Shown: positions 32,363-41,345, counted from the first letter of the stretch. The stretch: 64,000 nucleotides of DNA from Halanaeroarchaeum sulfurireducens (GCF_001011115.1 NZ_CP008874.1:1564440-1628439), one strand, 5' to 3'. A program made the numbers and translations. The notes: generated by a model from the letters alone, not told the origin.

Positions 32363-32986
32363 ATGTTTCAGGACCGGCTCTCGGCAGGACGGCAACTCGC
32401 GGACCAGATGCAATCCGAGGACGTGTCCCTGGATCTCGTCCTCGGCGTGCCCCGGGGCGGTCTCCCCGCGGCCTGGGCCGTCGCGGACGCCTACGACGTC
32501 CCCCTCGACGTGGTCGCCGCGAAGAAACTCGGCGCCCCCAACAACCCCGAACTCGCCATCGGCGCGGCCGCCGCGGATGGAACCGTCTGGCTGAACGATG
32601 ACATCATCGACCGTCTTCGCGTCGGCGACGACTACATCGAGTCCGAACGCGAACAGGCGATGTCGGTGGCCGCGGAGAAAGAACGAACCTATCGCGAGGG
32701 ACGCGAACCACCCACCATCGATGGGAAGCACGTCGCCATCGTCGACGACGGCGTGGCGACCGGTGCAACGGCCAAGGCCAGTATTCGCGCCGTTCGGAAC
32801 CAGGGGGCACAATCGGTCATTCTGGGCGTCCCGGTCGGGCCGCCCGATACCGTCACCGAACTCCGGGAGGAGGCCGACCGCGTCGTCGTGGTCGAACAGC
32901 CGTCGGGGTTCGGCGCCATCGGCGCCCACTATCGCGATTTCGGCCAGGTCTCCGACGAGGAAGCCATGGAGTACCTCCGCTCCTGA
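32363..32986 (+). CDS. Phosphoribosyltransferase family protein
   Basis: A 207-residue type I phosphoribosyltransferase-like protein. LVLGVPRGGLPAAWAVADAY near the N-terminus is the pyrophosphate loop region and VAIVDDGVATGATAKAS is the PRPP-binding motif. The long hood (KKLGAPNNPELAIGAAAADG) is typical of the broad COG1926 group of unknown base specificity. It may salvage a base, or be regulatory. The ATG at 32363 follows an AT-rich GATATCAT stretch. Confidence 0.85.
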   Translation: MFQDRLSAGRQLADQMQSEDVSLDLVLGVPRGGLPAAWAVADAYDVPLDVVAAKKLGAPNNPELAIGAAAADGTVWLNDDIIDRLRVGDDYIESEREQAMSVAAEKERTYREGREPPTIDGKHVAIVDDGVATGATAKASIRAVRNQGAQSVILGVPVGPPDTVTELREEADRVVVVEQPSGFGAIGAHYRDFGQVSDEEAMEYLRS

Positions 32987-33012
32987 CGTGGCCGAAGCGG
33001 TCGGGAACGAGC

Positions 33013-33020
33013 CTTTTATC
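33013..33020 (+). promoter_or_regulatory. TATA box of the L21e-rpo4 operon
   Basis: CTTTTATC ends 30 nt before the L21e ATG, a near-consensus haloarchaeal promoter for a leaderless or almost leaderless ribosomal-protein transcript. Confidence 0.5.
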
Positions 33021-33050
33021 ACTGCCTCGCTGGTACAGGGACGTACGACT

Positions 33051-33344
33051 ATGCCGAGTTCCAACGGACCCCTCAACAGCACACGGAAGAAACTCGCTAA
33101 CCGAGCGCGAGAGCGTGGTACGTCCCCGCCCCAGCGGTCCGTCGAATCCTTCGACCCCGGGGAGAAGGTGCACCTCCACATCGATCCGAGCGTTCCCGAC
33201 GGCCGCTTTCACCCCCGCTTCAACGGCCAGACCGGTGAGGTAATCGAAGAGCAGGGTCGCGCGTACAAGATCGCCATCACCGACCGCGGCAAGGAGAAGA
33301 CGGTCTTCGCCATCCCCGCACACCTCAGCGCCCAGCAGGACTGA
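33051..33344 (+). CDS. rpl21e: Ribosomal protein L21e
   Basis: A 97-residue large-subunit ribosomal protein of the archaeal/eukaryotic type: MPSSNGPLNSTRKKLANRAR, VESFDPGEKVHLHIDPSVPD, then FHPRFNGQTGEVIEEQGRAY and KEKTVFAIPAHLS, an SH3-like barrel. It binds 23S rRNA in the 50S subunit. It leads a conserved archaeal cluster with rpo4, DUF655, rsmA and hemK2, separated from rpo4 by only 3 nt. Confidence 0.97.
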   Translation: MPSSNGPLNSTRKKLANRARERGTSPPQRSVESFDPGEKVHLHIDPSVPDGRFHPRFNGQTGEVIEEQGRAYKIAITDRGKEKTVFAIPAHLSAQQD

Positions 33345-33347
33345 CCC

Positions 33348-33704
33348 ATGACCATCTTCAAGGAGACGGTCGACGAGGAGTTCGTGACGGTCTCGGAGGC
33401 CAAGGAACTGCTCGCCGCCATCGAGGACGAGCGAGCCCTCGACGAGGACCGCGAACTCCGATACGAACTCGCACGGGCCATCGAGCACACCAACCGATTC
33501 GCGGTGCTGGACCCCGACGAGTCGGTGGAACTCCTCGAAGATCTCGTGGCCCTGGAAACCATCGACGAGGAGGTCGCGTTCAAGATCGCCGATCTCCTCC
33601 CGCAGTCGCGAACGGAACTCAGGGCCGTCTTCGCGCAGGAACGATACGCGCTCTCGGGCGACGAACTGGACGACATCCTCGACGTCGTCGCCAAGTACGC
33701 CTGA
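33348..33704 (+). CDS. rpo4: RNA polymerase subunit Rpo4 (RpoF)
   Basis: A 118-residue homologue of the Rpb4/RpoF subunit that forms the polymerase stalk with Rpo7. The protein is helical and acidic: TVSEAKELLAAIEDERALD, LARAIEHTNRFAVLDPDESV and VAFKIADLLPQSRTELRAVF, ending in the HRDC-like EQERYALSG-type helix pair. Position after L21e is conserved in euryarchaea. It begins 3 nt after the L21e stop. Confidence 0.93.
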   Translation: MTIFKETVDEEFVTVSEAKELLAAIEDERALDEDRELRYELARAIEHTNRFAVLDPDESVELLEDLVALETIDEEVAFKIADLLPQSRTELRAVFAQERYALSGDELDDILDVVAKYA

Positions 33705-33758
33705 CTCAGGCTTCGCTGGGGGACATCCCTTAAGTGGTCGCTCGGCGTATCCGATCTC

Positions 33759-34337
33759 ATGAGCGAAAGTGACGGGTCCGACGCCGACGACCGCGAGTAC
33801 GCCGTCGTCCTCGACGTTCTCGCCCACGGGCGGAGCGACGCCGATGAGCCCCAGTATCGACGGTCTCCCGTCGCGTACGCCGTCGCGGAGGACACCTTCG
33901 CCCTCTACGAGATGACCCTGGACGACGACGCCGACATCACGATCGGCGATCGCGTCGCGATTCGGCCCGCCCTCGCGCCGGGCATCGACCGGGGTCGCCA
34001 GATCGACTACGATCGGCTCACCGACGGCGCCAAATCCGAACTCGAGTACGTCGTCGAGGAGATCGTCGACGCCAACGAGGGGCGCTTCGTCGATTTCTTC
34101 AACGAGGCCCAGCCCGTCTCGCTGCGGTTACACCAGCTCAACATCGTCCCGGGCATCGGCGACAAGCTTCGCGATTCGATCCTCGACCAGCGCAAACGAC
34201 GCCCCTTTGACTCCTTCGAGCAGCTGGAGGACCGCGTCGACGGACTGCACGACCCGAAGGGAACGATCGTCGATCGGATCATCGAAGAGATCCGCGAGGG
34301 TGACGATCTGAAGTACCAGCTCTTCGCCCGCTCGTAA
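33759..34337 (+). CDS. DUF655 RNA/DNA-binding protein
   Basis: A 192-residue protein. The N-terminal half is an OB-like barrel (EYAVVLDVLAHGR; FALYEMTLDDDADITIGDRV). The C-terminal half contains helix-hairpin-helix elements, LHQLNIVPGIGDKLRDSILD, followed by RRPFDSFEQLEDRVDGLHDP, which usually bind nucleic acid non-specifically. DUF655 genes sit next to L21e, rpo4 and rsmA across archaea, which suggests a role in ribosome biogenesis or transcription; the precise role is unknown. Confidence 0.9.
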   Translation: MSESDGSDADDREYAVVLDVLAHGRSDADEPQYRRSPVAYAVAEDTFALYEMTLDDDADITIGDRVAIRPALAPGIDRGRQIDYDRLTDGAKSELEYVVEEIVDANEGRFVDFFNEAQPVSLRLHQLNIVPGIGDKLRDSILDQRKRRPFDSFEQLEDRVDGLHDPKGTIVDRIIEEIREGDDLKYQLFARS

Positions 34338-34370
34338 GCGGTATGGGGCCGCGCCCGCTACGGAGAGTCA

Positions 34371-35195
34371 ATGTCTCGCCGTCGCGATCCGGACGACCTC
34401 ATCGCCCGGGCGGGCCGCGGTGACCCGCGCCAGGACCAGCACTTCCTCGTCGACGACCGGGTGCTCGATCGCATTCCGACCTACGCCGAAGAGTTCGACA
34501 CCGAACACGCACTCGAAATCGGTGGGGGAACGGGGGCGTTGACGGACCGGCTGCTCGCCGTCGCGGACCACGTGACGGTAATCGAGCGCGACCGCGATTT
34601 CGCCCGGTTCCTCCGAACCGAGTTCGACGGGGCGATCGACGAGGGGCGGCTCTCCGTCGTCCAGGGCGATGCCCTCGAGGTCAATTTCCCTGCGTACACC
34701 GTCTGTATCTCCAATCTTCCCTACGGCATCGCCACGGAGGTCGCGTTCCGGTTGCTCGGCGAACGCGAGCCCGCCGTCCTGATGTTCCAGACGGAGGTCG
34801 CCGACCGAATGGCGGCCGAGCCCGGGACGTCGGAGTACGGTCGCCTCTCCGTGGCTGCCCAGCACTTCGCCCGCGTCGAGATCGTCGAACCGGTGCCACC
34901 CGAGGCCTTCGATCCCCAGCCCGCCGTCGACTCGGCCATCGTCCGACTCACCCCGCGAGAACCGGACTACCGGGTCCCCGACGAGGACGATTTCCTCAGC
35001 CTGGTCAAAGCCATGTTCACCCAGCGACGCAAGACGGTACGGAACGCCATCCGGAACACGACACACATCTCTGGGCTGGCGGACGGCGATGCCGTGGTCG
35101 AGGCCCTCGACGAGGAGGTGCTCTCCCGACGACCCGACGCGCTCGAACCGGCTGCCTTCGCGCGAATCGCCACAGTCGCCGCCGAGGTTCAATGA
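34371..35195 (+). CDS. rsmA: 16S rRNA dimethyladenosine transferase (KsgA/Dim1)
   Basis: A 274-residue SAM-dependent methyltransferase that dimethylates the two adenosines in the helix-45 loop of 16S rRNA. Signatures are the N-terminal QDQHFLVDDRVLDRI, SAM motif I ALEIGGGTGALTDRLL, and catalytic ISNLPYGIATEVAFRLL (NLPY). The C-terminal LVKAMFTQRRKTVRNAI is the rRNA-binding helix. It overlaps hemK2 by 4 nt. Confidence 0.96.
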   Translation: MSRRRDPDDLIARAGRGDPRQDQHFLVDDRVLDRIPTYAEEFDTEHALEIGGGTGALTDRLLAVADHVTVIERDRDFARFLRTEFDGAIDEGRLSVVQGDALEVNFPAYTVCISNLPYGIATEVAFRLLGEREPAVLMFQTEVADRMAAEPGTSEYGRLSVAAQHFARVEIVEPVPPEAFDPQPAVDSAIVRLTPREPDYRVPDEDDFLSLVKAMFTQRRKTVRNAIRNTTHISGLADGDAVVEALDEEVLSRRPDALEPAAFARIATVAAEVQ

Positions 35196-35767
35196 CCGAC
35201 CTCGCCGAGCGGCGCGGGGTCGAGACCGAATTGTACGAGCCGGCGGAGGACTCCGCGCTGCTGGCGGGAGCGGCCGTTGACGGTGTCGACGCCGAGGACA
35301 GGGTGCTCGACGTCGGGACCGGCTCAGGCTACGTCGCGGCGCGCGTTCGAGCCGAGACGGGCGCTCACGTCGTGGGCTCGGACGTGAACCCCCACGCCTG
35401 TCGTCGGGCCGCGGAGGCAGGCGTCGAGACGGTCCGTGCGGATCTGGTCTCGCCGTTCCGCGCCGCGGTCTTCGACGTGGTCACGTTCAATCCGCCGTAC
35501 CTACCGGCCGACGAGGACGCAGCTCGCGACGACTGGGTCGAAGTCGCCCTGACCGGCGGCACCTCGGGCCGTGCCGTCGTCGATCCGTTCCTGGACAAAG
35601 TGGGTCGGGTGCTGCGCCCGGACGGCACTGTCTTCTTGCTCGTGAGCAGCCTCACCGGGATCGAGGCGGTCGTGCAGCGAGCGGGCGAACGGGGGTTCTC
35701 CTCGGTAGTCGTCGCGGAGACGTCGTTTCCGTACGAGACGCTGGTCGTCTTAAAACTCGTCCGGTGA
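35192..35767 (+). CDS. HemK2/MTQ2-type protein methyltransferase
   Basis: A 191-residue N5-glutamine methyltransferase-like protein. SAM motif I is VLDVGTGSGYVAARV, and the catalytic FNPPYLPADED carries the NPPY signature. In archaea and eukaryotes this group (Mtq2/HemK2) modifies the GGQ loop of the release factor aRF1/eRF1. Its ATG overlaps the rsmA stop as ATGA, ending the L21e-rpo4-DUF655-rsmA cluster. Confidence 0.9.
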   Translation: MTDLAERRGVETELYEPAEDSALLAGAAVDGVDAEDRVLDVGTGSGYVAARVRAETGAHVVGSDVNPHACRRAAEAGVETVRADLVSPFRAAVFDVVTFNPPYLPADEDAARDDWVEVALTGGTSGRAVVDPFLDKVGRVLRPDGTVFLLVSSLTGIEAVVQRAGERGFSSVVVAETSFPYETLVVLKLVR

Positions 35768-35838
35768 GGTGTCATTACCGACGTGAATGATTCAGGAAAG
35801 AAAATATTAAAGGGCGTCTTCGGCGTACGTCCGGTCAC

Positions 35839-36834
35839 ATGCAATTGCTCGCGACGACGCCGGGGCTCTATCCGCTGCCGGACGACGCGAAGGAGACGCT
35901 CTCGGATCTGAAGGGTCACCAACGAGGCGATATGATCGACGGGGACGAAGGAGCGGAGATCGTCGCGGTCTACGACGACGTCCGCACCGAACTGATCGAC
36001 GCCCAGGCGGGTGCCGGCCTCGACCGCGTGGTCGAGGGACAGGCCCGCTGGGACGACATGCTCGCCCATCCGCTCGTCGTCCACGACAACGTGGAGACCG
36101 GCGGCATCGTCCGATACTACGACAACAACAACTTCTACCGCGATCCCATCGTACGGGGCGAGCTGAGCTTCGACGGCGACATGGCCGCGGAACTCGAGGC
36201 TGCCACGACCCTGACCGACGACCTCCAGGCCGTCGCACCCGGACCGTATTCGCTCGCGGACCTGGCGACGAACGAACACTACGAGGACGAGGCCGCGTTC
36301 CTCGACGCGATCGCAGACTTTCTCGCGGCCGAGATCGAGGCCTTCCCGGCGGCCGTCGAGACACTCTTTCTCCTCGAGCCCTCGCTGGTCACGAATCCGC
36401 CGACCGACGGCGTCGACGAGCGGGTCAGTCGAGCTATCGACGTCGTCGCCGAGGCCATCGACGTTCCGGTCGTGGTCCAGACGTACTGGGGCTCCCTCGA
36501 GGAGAAGGTACACGCCCACCTCCTCGACGCAGACGTGGACGCCATCGGCTACGACTTCGTCTCAGACCACGACGGCAACGCCAGTCTCATCGCGGAGTAC
36601 GGGACCAAAGACGACGTCGCGCTCGGTCTCGTCGACGGACAGAACACGCTAATCGAGGACCCCGAAACCATCGTGGAGCGCGTCGAGTGGATCGAGACGC
36701 AAACGCCCCCGTCCCAGGACTTCGAAACCGTGTATCTCACGAGCAACACCGAACTGTTCTACTTGCCTGTGAACCGCTTCGAGGACAAACTCGCGGCGCT
36801 CGCAGACGCCGCCGAACTGGGGGTGGACGCATGA
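35839..36834 (+). CDS. MetE-like TIM barrel without zinc ligands (N-terminal-half homologue)
   Basis: A 331-residue protein with the UROD/MetE barrel fold (TLFLLEPSLVTN; VDGQNTLIEDPETIVERVEW). It aligns by pattern with its downstream neighbour but lacks every zinc ligand: VVVQTYWGSLEE stands where the neighbour has LHVCYG, and YLTSNTELFYLP stands where it has SPDCGLKLLP. It therefore resembles the N-terminal, catalytically silent barrel of full-length MetE. Its stop overlaps the start of the second gene (ATGA), so the pair probably forms one enzyme. A TATA-like AAAATATTAAAG lies about 30 nt upstream. Confidence 0.82.
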   Translation: MQLLATTPGLYPLPDDAKETLSDLKGHQRGDMIDGDEGAEIVAVYDDVRTELIDAQAGAGLDRVVEGQARWDDMLAHPLVVHDNVETGGIVRYYDNNNFYRDPIVRGELSFDGDMAAELEAATTLTDDLQAVAPGPYSLADLATNEHYEDEAAFLDAIADFLAAEIEAFPAAVETLFLLEPSLVTNPPTDGVDERVSRAIDVVAEAIDVPVVVQTYWGSLEEKVHAHLLDADVDAIGYDFVSDHDGNASLIAEYGTKDDVALGLVDGQNTLIEDPETIVERVEWIETQTPPSQDFETVYLTSNTELFYLPVNRFEDKLAALADAAELGVDA

Positions 36835-37883
36835 CGGACACCCGCGCCCAGTTCCGCCCCGAGGACCACCCGAACGACCATTTCCTGCTGACCACCGTCG
36901 TCGGCAGCTATCCCAAGCCCAAGTGGCACGATCGCGCGCGACAGCTCTTCGAGGACGCCGATGCGGACTTCGACGAGGATGCCTGGGCCGAGGCCAAAGA
37001 CGACGCCGCCCGGCTCATCACCGAGGAACACGAGCGGTCGGGCCTCGACGTCGTCTCCGACGGGGAGATGCGGCGCAACGAGATGGTCGAGTACTTCGCC
37101 CACCTGATCGAGGGCTACGAGTTCAACGGTCCCGTGAAGGTCTGGGGCCACAACTACTTCGACAAACCGTCCGTCGTCGACGAGGTCGAGTACGACAAAT
37201 CGTGGCTCGTCGACGAGTTCGAGTTTACCGACGACGTTGCCGGTCGGCCGGTGAAGGTGCCGATTACCGGCCCGTACACCCTCGCCTCGTGGAGTTTCAA
37301 CGAGGTCTACGAGGACGACGCCGAACTCGCGAACGAACTCGCCGATCTCGTCAACCTCGAAATCGAGAAACTCGTCGAGGCCGGCGCGAAATACATCCAG
37401 ATCGACGAACCCGCCCTCGCGACGACGCCCGACGACCACGCCATCGTGGGCGAGACCCTCGAACGCATCGCGGCGGGTGTCCCGGACGACGTCCGCCTCG
37501 GCCTGCACGTCTGCTACGGCGACTACTCCCGAATCTACCCCGAGATGCTCGACTTCCCGGTCGACGAACTCGACCTCGAACTCGCCAATGGCGACTTCGA
37601 GCAGGTCGAGGTCTTCACCGAACCCGAGTTCACCGAGGACCTCGCGATGGGCGTCGTCGACGTCCACGACGCCACGGTCGAGTCCGTCGAGGAGATCAAG
37701 GAGAACATCGTGCGCGGGTTCGAGATCGTTCCGCCCGAACAACTCACGGTCAGTCCGGATTGCGGGCTCAAACTCCTCCCCCGCGAGGTCGCCTACCAGA
37801 AAATGGAGAACATGGTCCAGGCCGCCCGAGAGGTCGAGGCGGCACTCGACGCCGGCGACATCGACGTCCCGGCAGCCGAGTGA
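36831..37883 (+). CDS. metE: Cobalamin-independent methionine synthase, catalytic barrel
   Basis: A 350-residue MetE C-terminal-type barrel. The zinc ligands can be placed: His and Cys in LHVCYGDYS, Glu in DLELANGDF, and Cys in SPDCGLKLLPREVAYQKM. VVGSYPKPKWH is the conserved N-terminal motif and IQIDEPALATTPD is the homocysteine/folate site. It transfers a methyl group to homocysteine to give methionine. The donor in haloarchaea is uncertain, because the core-type archaeal enzyme may use a methyl-protein or pterin other than triglutamyl folate. It is coupled to the preceding silent barrel. Confidence 0.92.
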   Translation: MTDTRAQFRPEDHPNDHFLLTTVVGSYPKPKWHDRARQLFEDADADFDEDAWAEAKDDAARLITEEHERSGLDVVSDGEMRRNEMVEYFAHLIEGYEFNGPVKVWGHNYFDKPSVVDEVEYDKSWLVDEFEFTDDVAGRPVKVPITGPYTLASWSFNEVYEDDAELANELADLVNLEIEKLVEAGAKYIQIDEPALATTPDDHAIVGETLERIAAGVPDDVRLGLHVCYGDYSRIYPEMLDFPVDELDLELANGDFEQVEVFTEPEFTEDLAMGVVDVHDATVESVEEIKENIVRGFEIVPPEQLTVSPDCGLKLLPREVAYQKMENMVQAAREVEAALDAGDIDVPAAE

Positions 37884-37953
37884 CCGCCGCGGTATCGATC
37901 CCCGACTTCAAGAGACCCTCCGGCGCCGCCTGAACGAACCTCGGCGTGGGGTT

Positions 37954-40206
37954 TCACTCCTCTCGCGGTAGCTCGATGCGCACGATATTCCCGTGCGGTT
38001 CGTTCTCCTGGAATCTGAGGCGTCCATCGGCGTGCTCCACGATCAGTTTCGCGAGCCAGAGGCCCAGACCGCTCCCGTGGTGGAGGGCGTCGATTCCGTT
38101 CACACCGGTCAGTACCTCCCGTTCCAGCTCGGGAATGGGCTCGTTCTCGTCGACGACCGAGATGGTGACCGTCGCCCCGGTCGTCGATGCCGTCACACTC
38201 ACCGCTGGATCCTCACGGTTCGAATGGATGATGGAGTTCGTGAGCAGCTCCCATATGGCGTCTTCGAGGGCGCCGTTGGCACCGGCGAGAAGAGTGTCGG
38301 GGCATTGCCAGGATATCTCCGCGTCGGGATACTCAGATCGAACTCGGTCGATGGTCCGATCCACTGTTTGCTCCACGTCGACGGTCTCCACCGGCGGCAG
38401 GTCCGAGAGGAAATCCGTTATCTTGCGCTGTTTGTCCGCGAGATCCAACAGTCGTTCGCTGTTGGCCTCGATATTCCCCGCGTAGCTTGCGATATCGCCG
38501 TCGGCCCGTTCCTCGATCATCTCCGCGTAACCCAGGACCACGTTCATGTTGTTGTTGACGTTGTGTCGCAGTACGCGATCCAGGATGCGCAACTGACGCT
38601 GATGTTCTTTCAGATCGGTCACGTCCCGGCAGATGGCGATCGTCCCGTCGAGGTCGCCATCGTCGTAATATGGATACCGCGTCGTCGAAAAGGTCCGCTC
38701 CCGACCGTCCGGGAACGACGGCGTTACCTGATACGATTGGGGTTCCTCCGTCTCCAGCACACGCTCTTTCCGCTCCCCGATCTGCTGAGCGGTTCCCTCG
38801 TCCATGAACGCCGTCTCGTCCCTGCCGATCAGGGCCTCTTTTTCCATTCCAGCGAACTCCGCCATCGCTTCGTTGATGACCCTGAAGGTCCCGTCGCGGT
38901 TCTGGAGCATGACCGGATCGTCGATGCGCTCGACGATGTCCGCGAACGATCGATGTTCGGCCTCGAGGGTGTAATGGTTGAGACCATACGCGAGGTTATT
39001 GCCGATCGTCTCCAGTAATTCGACTGCATCCCCCTTCGGTTCGGATTCCGACGGAAGGTGGACCGTCAGGATGCCGTACCGTTCACCCTCGTACTCGAGC
39101 GCGACGGCCACTCCCGGGTGGGACTGGCTATCGGGGTCGTGGTGGGCGAAGGGCGGTTCCGTGACGTCGTCCATTCGAAGGACCCCCGCCTCGAACACCG
39201 TTTCGAGGTAGTCACGTGTGTGTAACGATGCCACCTCGTCTTCCCCGAGCAGGGAATCACGCTCGCAGAACTTGCCGGACTCGGTCGGTCCGAACAGGTA
39301 CGTGAAGGCACAGGAAAACGCATGGGATGCGCCGAGGATATCCGCGATCTCGGGGGCCAGGTCGTCGATATCGTTGGCCCCGACGAGCGCGAGATTTGCC
39401 TCGGACATGATCCGTCGATACTCGGATTCACGCTCGATCGCGGCCTCGCGTTCCCTGTCCGCCGTGACGTCGCGCATCGAGGCCCCGACGCCCTGCACCT
39501 CGCCGTCCGGGTCTTCCAGTGGAAACAGTCGGACGTCCAATATGCGTTCGCCCCGGCTGGGGTGATCGCGGGTCACCTCCGTCTGGGTCGGGCGTCCCGC
39601 CATCGCTGTGCTGACGTGGCCTTCGATCGACGCAAACTGTTCCTCGCCGAGCGCATCCCGCAGAGAGCGACCGGCGATACCGTTCGTCTCGATGTCGTGA
39701 TACTGACGATACGCGTTGTTGGCGAACAGGTACTCGAGATCCTCGTCGACGGCCGCGAGCTGGTCCTTCGAACTCTCGATCGCCTGTTTGTACTGTCGCA
39801 GGGACCGTTCGTTGGTCCGGCGTTCGATGTCGAACCACGCGGTGAGCAACGCGGGGACGCTCCCGTAACTGGTGAAGGTTCCGAGCAGATGCCAGAAATT
39901 GCCAGGAAGGGTCTCGAAGGGATATGCGTACAGGACCAGTCCGACACCGACGATGAGCATCCAGAAGAACCCGAAGACGAGCCACCCCGCGACCCGTGTT
40001 ACAGTGGTCGCATCCCAGTTGTTCCACCACGCCCAGACGCCGATCGCACTGACACCGACCGTGATCGTAAGGGGGAGCAGTGATCCAACGAGGGTGCTCA
40101 CCAGCGTCTTCTCTAACAGGATATGTGAGAGATTGACAGCCGATAGCGTGAACCCGAGGAAGAAGATCAACAGCGCATTCCATCGCGTTCGATGGAACGA
40201 AGACAT
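37954..40206 (-). CDS. Membrane sensor histidine kinase (4TM-PAS-GAF-PAS-HisKA-HATPase)
   Basis: A 750-residue sensor kinase. Residues about 8-125 contain four membrane segments (LLIFFLGFTLSAVNLSHILL and others), the haloarchaeal 4TM sensor region. A PAS domain follows at about 130-245, a GAF domain at about 265-415 and a second PAS at about 420-540. The phospho-accepting His is in LDRVLRHNVNNNMNVVLGYA at about residue 545, and the ATPase domain has N-box LLTNSIIHSN and G-box GSGLGLWLAKLIVEH. No response regulator gene lies nearby, so its partner is encoded elsewhere. The signal may be light, redox or a small ligand. ATG 40206 is preferred over 40227. Confidence 0.92.
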   Translation of the reverse strand: MSSFHRTRWNALLIFFLGFTLSAVNLSHILLEKTLVSTLVGSLLPLTITVGVSAIGVWAWWNNWDATTVTRVAGWLVFGFFWMLIVGVGLVLYAYPFETLPGNFWHLLGTFTSYGSVPALLTAWFDIERRTNERSLRQYKQAIESSKDQLAAVDEDLEYLFANNAYRQYHDIETNGIAGRSLRDALGEEQFASIEGHVSTAMAGRPTQTEVTRDHPSRGERILDVRLFPLEDPDGEVQGVGASMRDVTADREREAAIERESEYRRIMSEANLALVGANDIDDLAPEIADILGASHAFSCAFTYLFGPTESGKFCERDSLLGEDEVASLHTRDYLETVFEAGVLRMDDVTEPPFAHHDPDSQSHPGVAVALEYEGERYGILTVHLPSESEPKGDAVELLETIGNNLAYGLNHYTLEAEHRSFADIVERIDDPVMLQNRDGTFRVINEAMAEFAGMEKEALIGRDETAFMDEGTAQQIGERKERVLETEEPQSYQVTPSFPDGRERTFSTTRYPYYDDGDLDGTIAICRDVTDLKEHQRQLRILDRVLRHNVNNNMNVVLGYAEMIEERADGDIASYAGNIEANSERLLDLADKQRKITDFLSDLPPVETVDVEQTVDRTIDRVRSEYPDAEISWQCPDTLLAGANGALEDAIWELLTNSIIHSNREDPAVSVTASTTGATVTISVVDENEPIPELEREVLTGVNGIDALHHGSGLGLWLAKLIVEHADGRLRFQENEPHGNIVRIELPREE

Positions 40207-40330
40207 GGCATCCCATCGGGGACGCAAACGTATTATTTATTCGTCTCTCCGCTGTCACAGGGACACTATTCCTTGGCAATCATCCCTCGACGATCGGGAG
40301 ATACACCATCCCAATCAGCGAAGCGTGGGG

Positions 40331-40843
40331 TCACGCCCCGTCACGAACCGCCTTAGCAACCCCGGAGATGGTCTCGAATTCCGCATCGCTGTAGCCGATG
40401 AAACGCACCTCCGAGAGCGTTTCACTCGTGAAGTCGTGTATTTCCTCACAAATGAGTCGGGCACCCGCTTCGAGATCGAAGCCGGCGACGCCACATCCGA
40501 GGGCGGGGATGACCATGGACTCACAGCCGAGCTCCTCGGCTCGTTCGAGTGCGTTTCGCGTCGCAGACCGGATACTCTCCTCGGTTGCCTGTCCGTCCCC
40601 GTAATGTGGCATCGCGGCCGCGTGAATGACGTACTCCGCGTCGAGGTCGAAGGCGTCAGTCACGGCGACCTCGCCCAGGTCGACGGGGCCCTTCTCCATG
40701 GCGGCTTCGTTGATGGGACCGTTCGCCCCACGCCGGAGGGCCCCGGCGACCCCGGAGCCCATTCGCAGACTCGTCCCGGCGGCGTTGACCAGGCAGTCCG
40801 CGGACTGTGCTGCGATGTCACCCTGGATCGCCTCGACGTCCAT
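40331..40843 (-). CDS. Macro-domain (ADP-ribose-binding) protein
   Basis: A 170-residue stand-alone macro domain. The binding-site motifs are VEAIQGDIAAQSADCLVNAA, GSGVAGALRRGANGP and ALGCGVAGFDLEAGARLICE. Such proteins bind ADP-ribose or hydrolyse O-acetyl-ADP-ribose and related adducts. The ATG at 40843 places the first strand correctly; in-frame codons upstream run through the IS-like remnant and are not coding. It shares a short intergenic region with the divergent zinc protein gene. Confidence 0.9.
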   Translation of the reverse strand: MDVEAIQGDIAAQSADCLVNAAGTSLRMGSGVAGALRRGANGPINEAAMEKGPVDLGEVAVTDAFDLDAEYVIHAAAMPHYGDGQATEESIRSATRNALERAEELGCESMVIPALGCGVAGFDLEAGARLICEEIHDFTSETLSEVRFIGYSDAEFETISGVAKAVRDGA

Positions 40844-40913
40844 GTCCGGGGATTCGACGTGCTGGGACAAAAAATGTCGCCGGTCGGGCCATACAACAAC
40901 CGACGTCCGGTCC

Positions 40914-40949
40914 CGTGACATCCTCCCCGCCCTGAAGCGCGAGGATTCC
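40914..40949. other. Possible IS200/IS605 (TnpB-type) right-end hairpin remnant
   Basis: The sequence GTGACATCCTCCCCGCCCTG followed by AAGCGCGAGGATTCC folds as ATCCTC (40920-40925) with GAGGAT (40941-40946) and inner CGC/GCG. From memory this closely resembles the conserved hairpin at the 3' end of haloarchaeal IS1341-type (tnpB) elements, where guide-like RNA is made. No tnpB or tnpA gene is nearby, so this would be an orphan end or a non-autonomous relic. Confidence 0.35.
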
Positions 40950-41050
40950 CAAGCGTTGGGATATAACGCCGGCGCCGATCCGCACGTGCTGAGGAGGCAA
41001 TCCGCACCCCATCGGCCATCTATTTGCATGCCGAGCCGGTGGTACTGTGT

Positions 41051-41290
41051 ATGGAAAGGGTTTCGGCAGACGACGGTTCGACCGTGTACGTCGCGGACGA
41101 CGAATGGATCTCCGGCCAGGTCGGCCCCTTTTTCGCCACGTACCGGTCACAGGATCGTTCGCGCAAGTACGGATGGTACTGCGATCACTGCAATTCGATC
41201 GACACCGCGATGGACACCATGGGACGGTTGAAGTGCAACGAGTGTGGCAACCTCCGGAAGCCGGAAGGATGGGACCCCGTACAGAAGTGA
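41051..41290 (+). CDS. Small zinc-ribbon protein (DUF5816-like)
   Basis: A 79-residue protein. The N-terminal half is polar (MERVSADDGSTVYVADDEWI). The C-terminal half has YGWYCDHCNSIDTAMDTMG and LKCNECGNLRKPEGWD, a four-Cys zinc ribbon (CxxC ... CxxC). The pattern fits the haloarchaeal DUF5816 group (name from memory). It could bind nucleic acid; function unknown. The ATG at 41051 is chosen over an upstream in-frame ATG at 41024. Confidence 0.7.
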   Translation: MERVSADDGSTVYVADDEWISGQVGPFFATYRSQDRSRKYGWYCDHCNSIDTAMDTMGRLKCNECGNLRKPEGWDPVQK

Positions 41291-41345
41291 AAGGACGGTG
41301 TCAAGAGGGAACGCTTATTAGGTGTGGGGACTAGTGACACACTGT

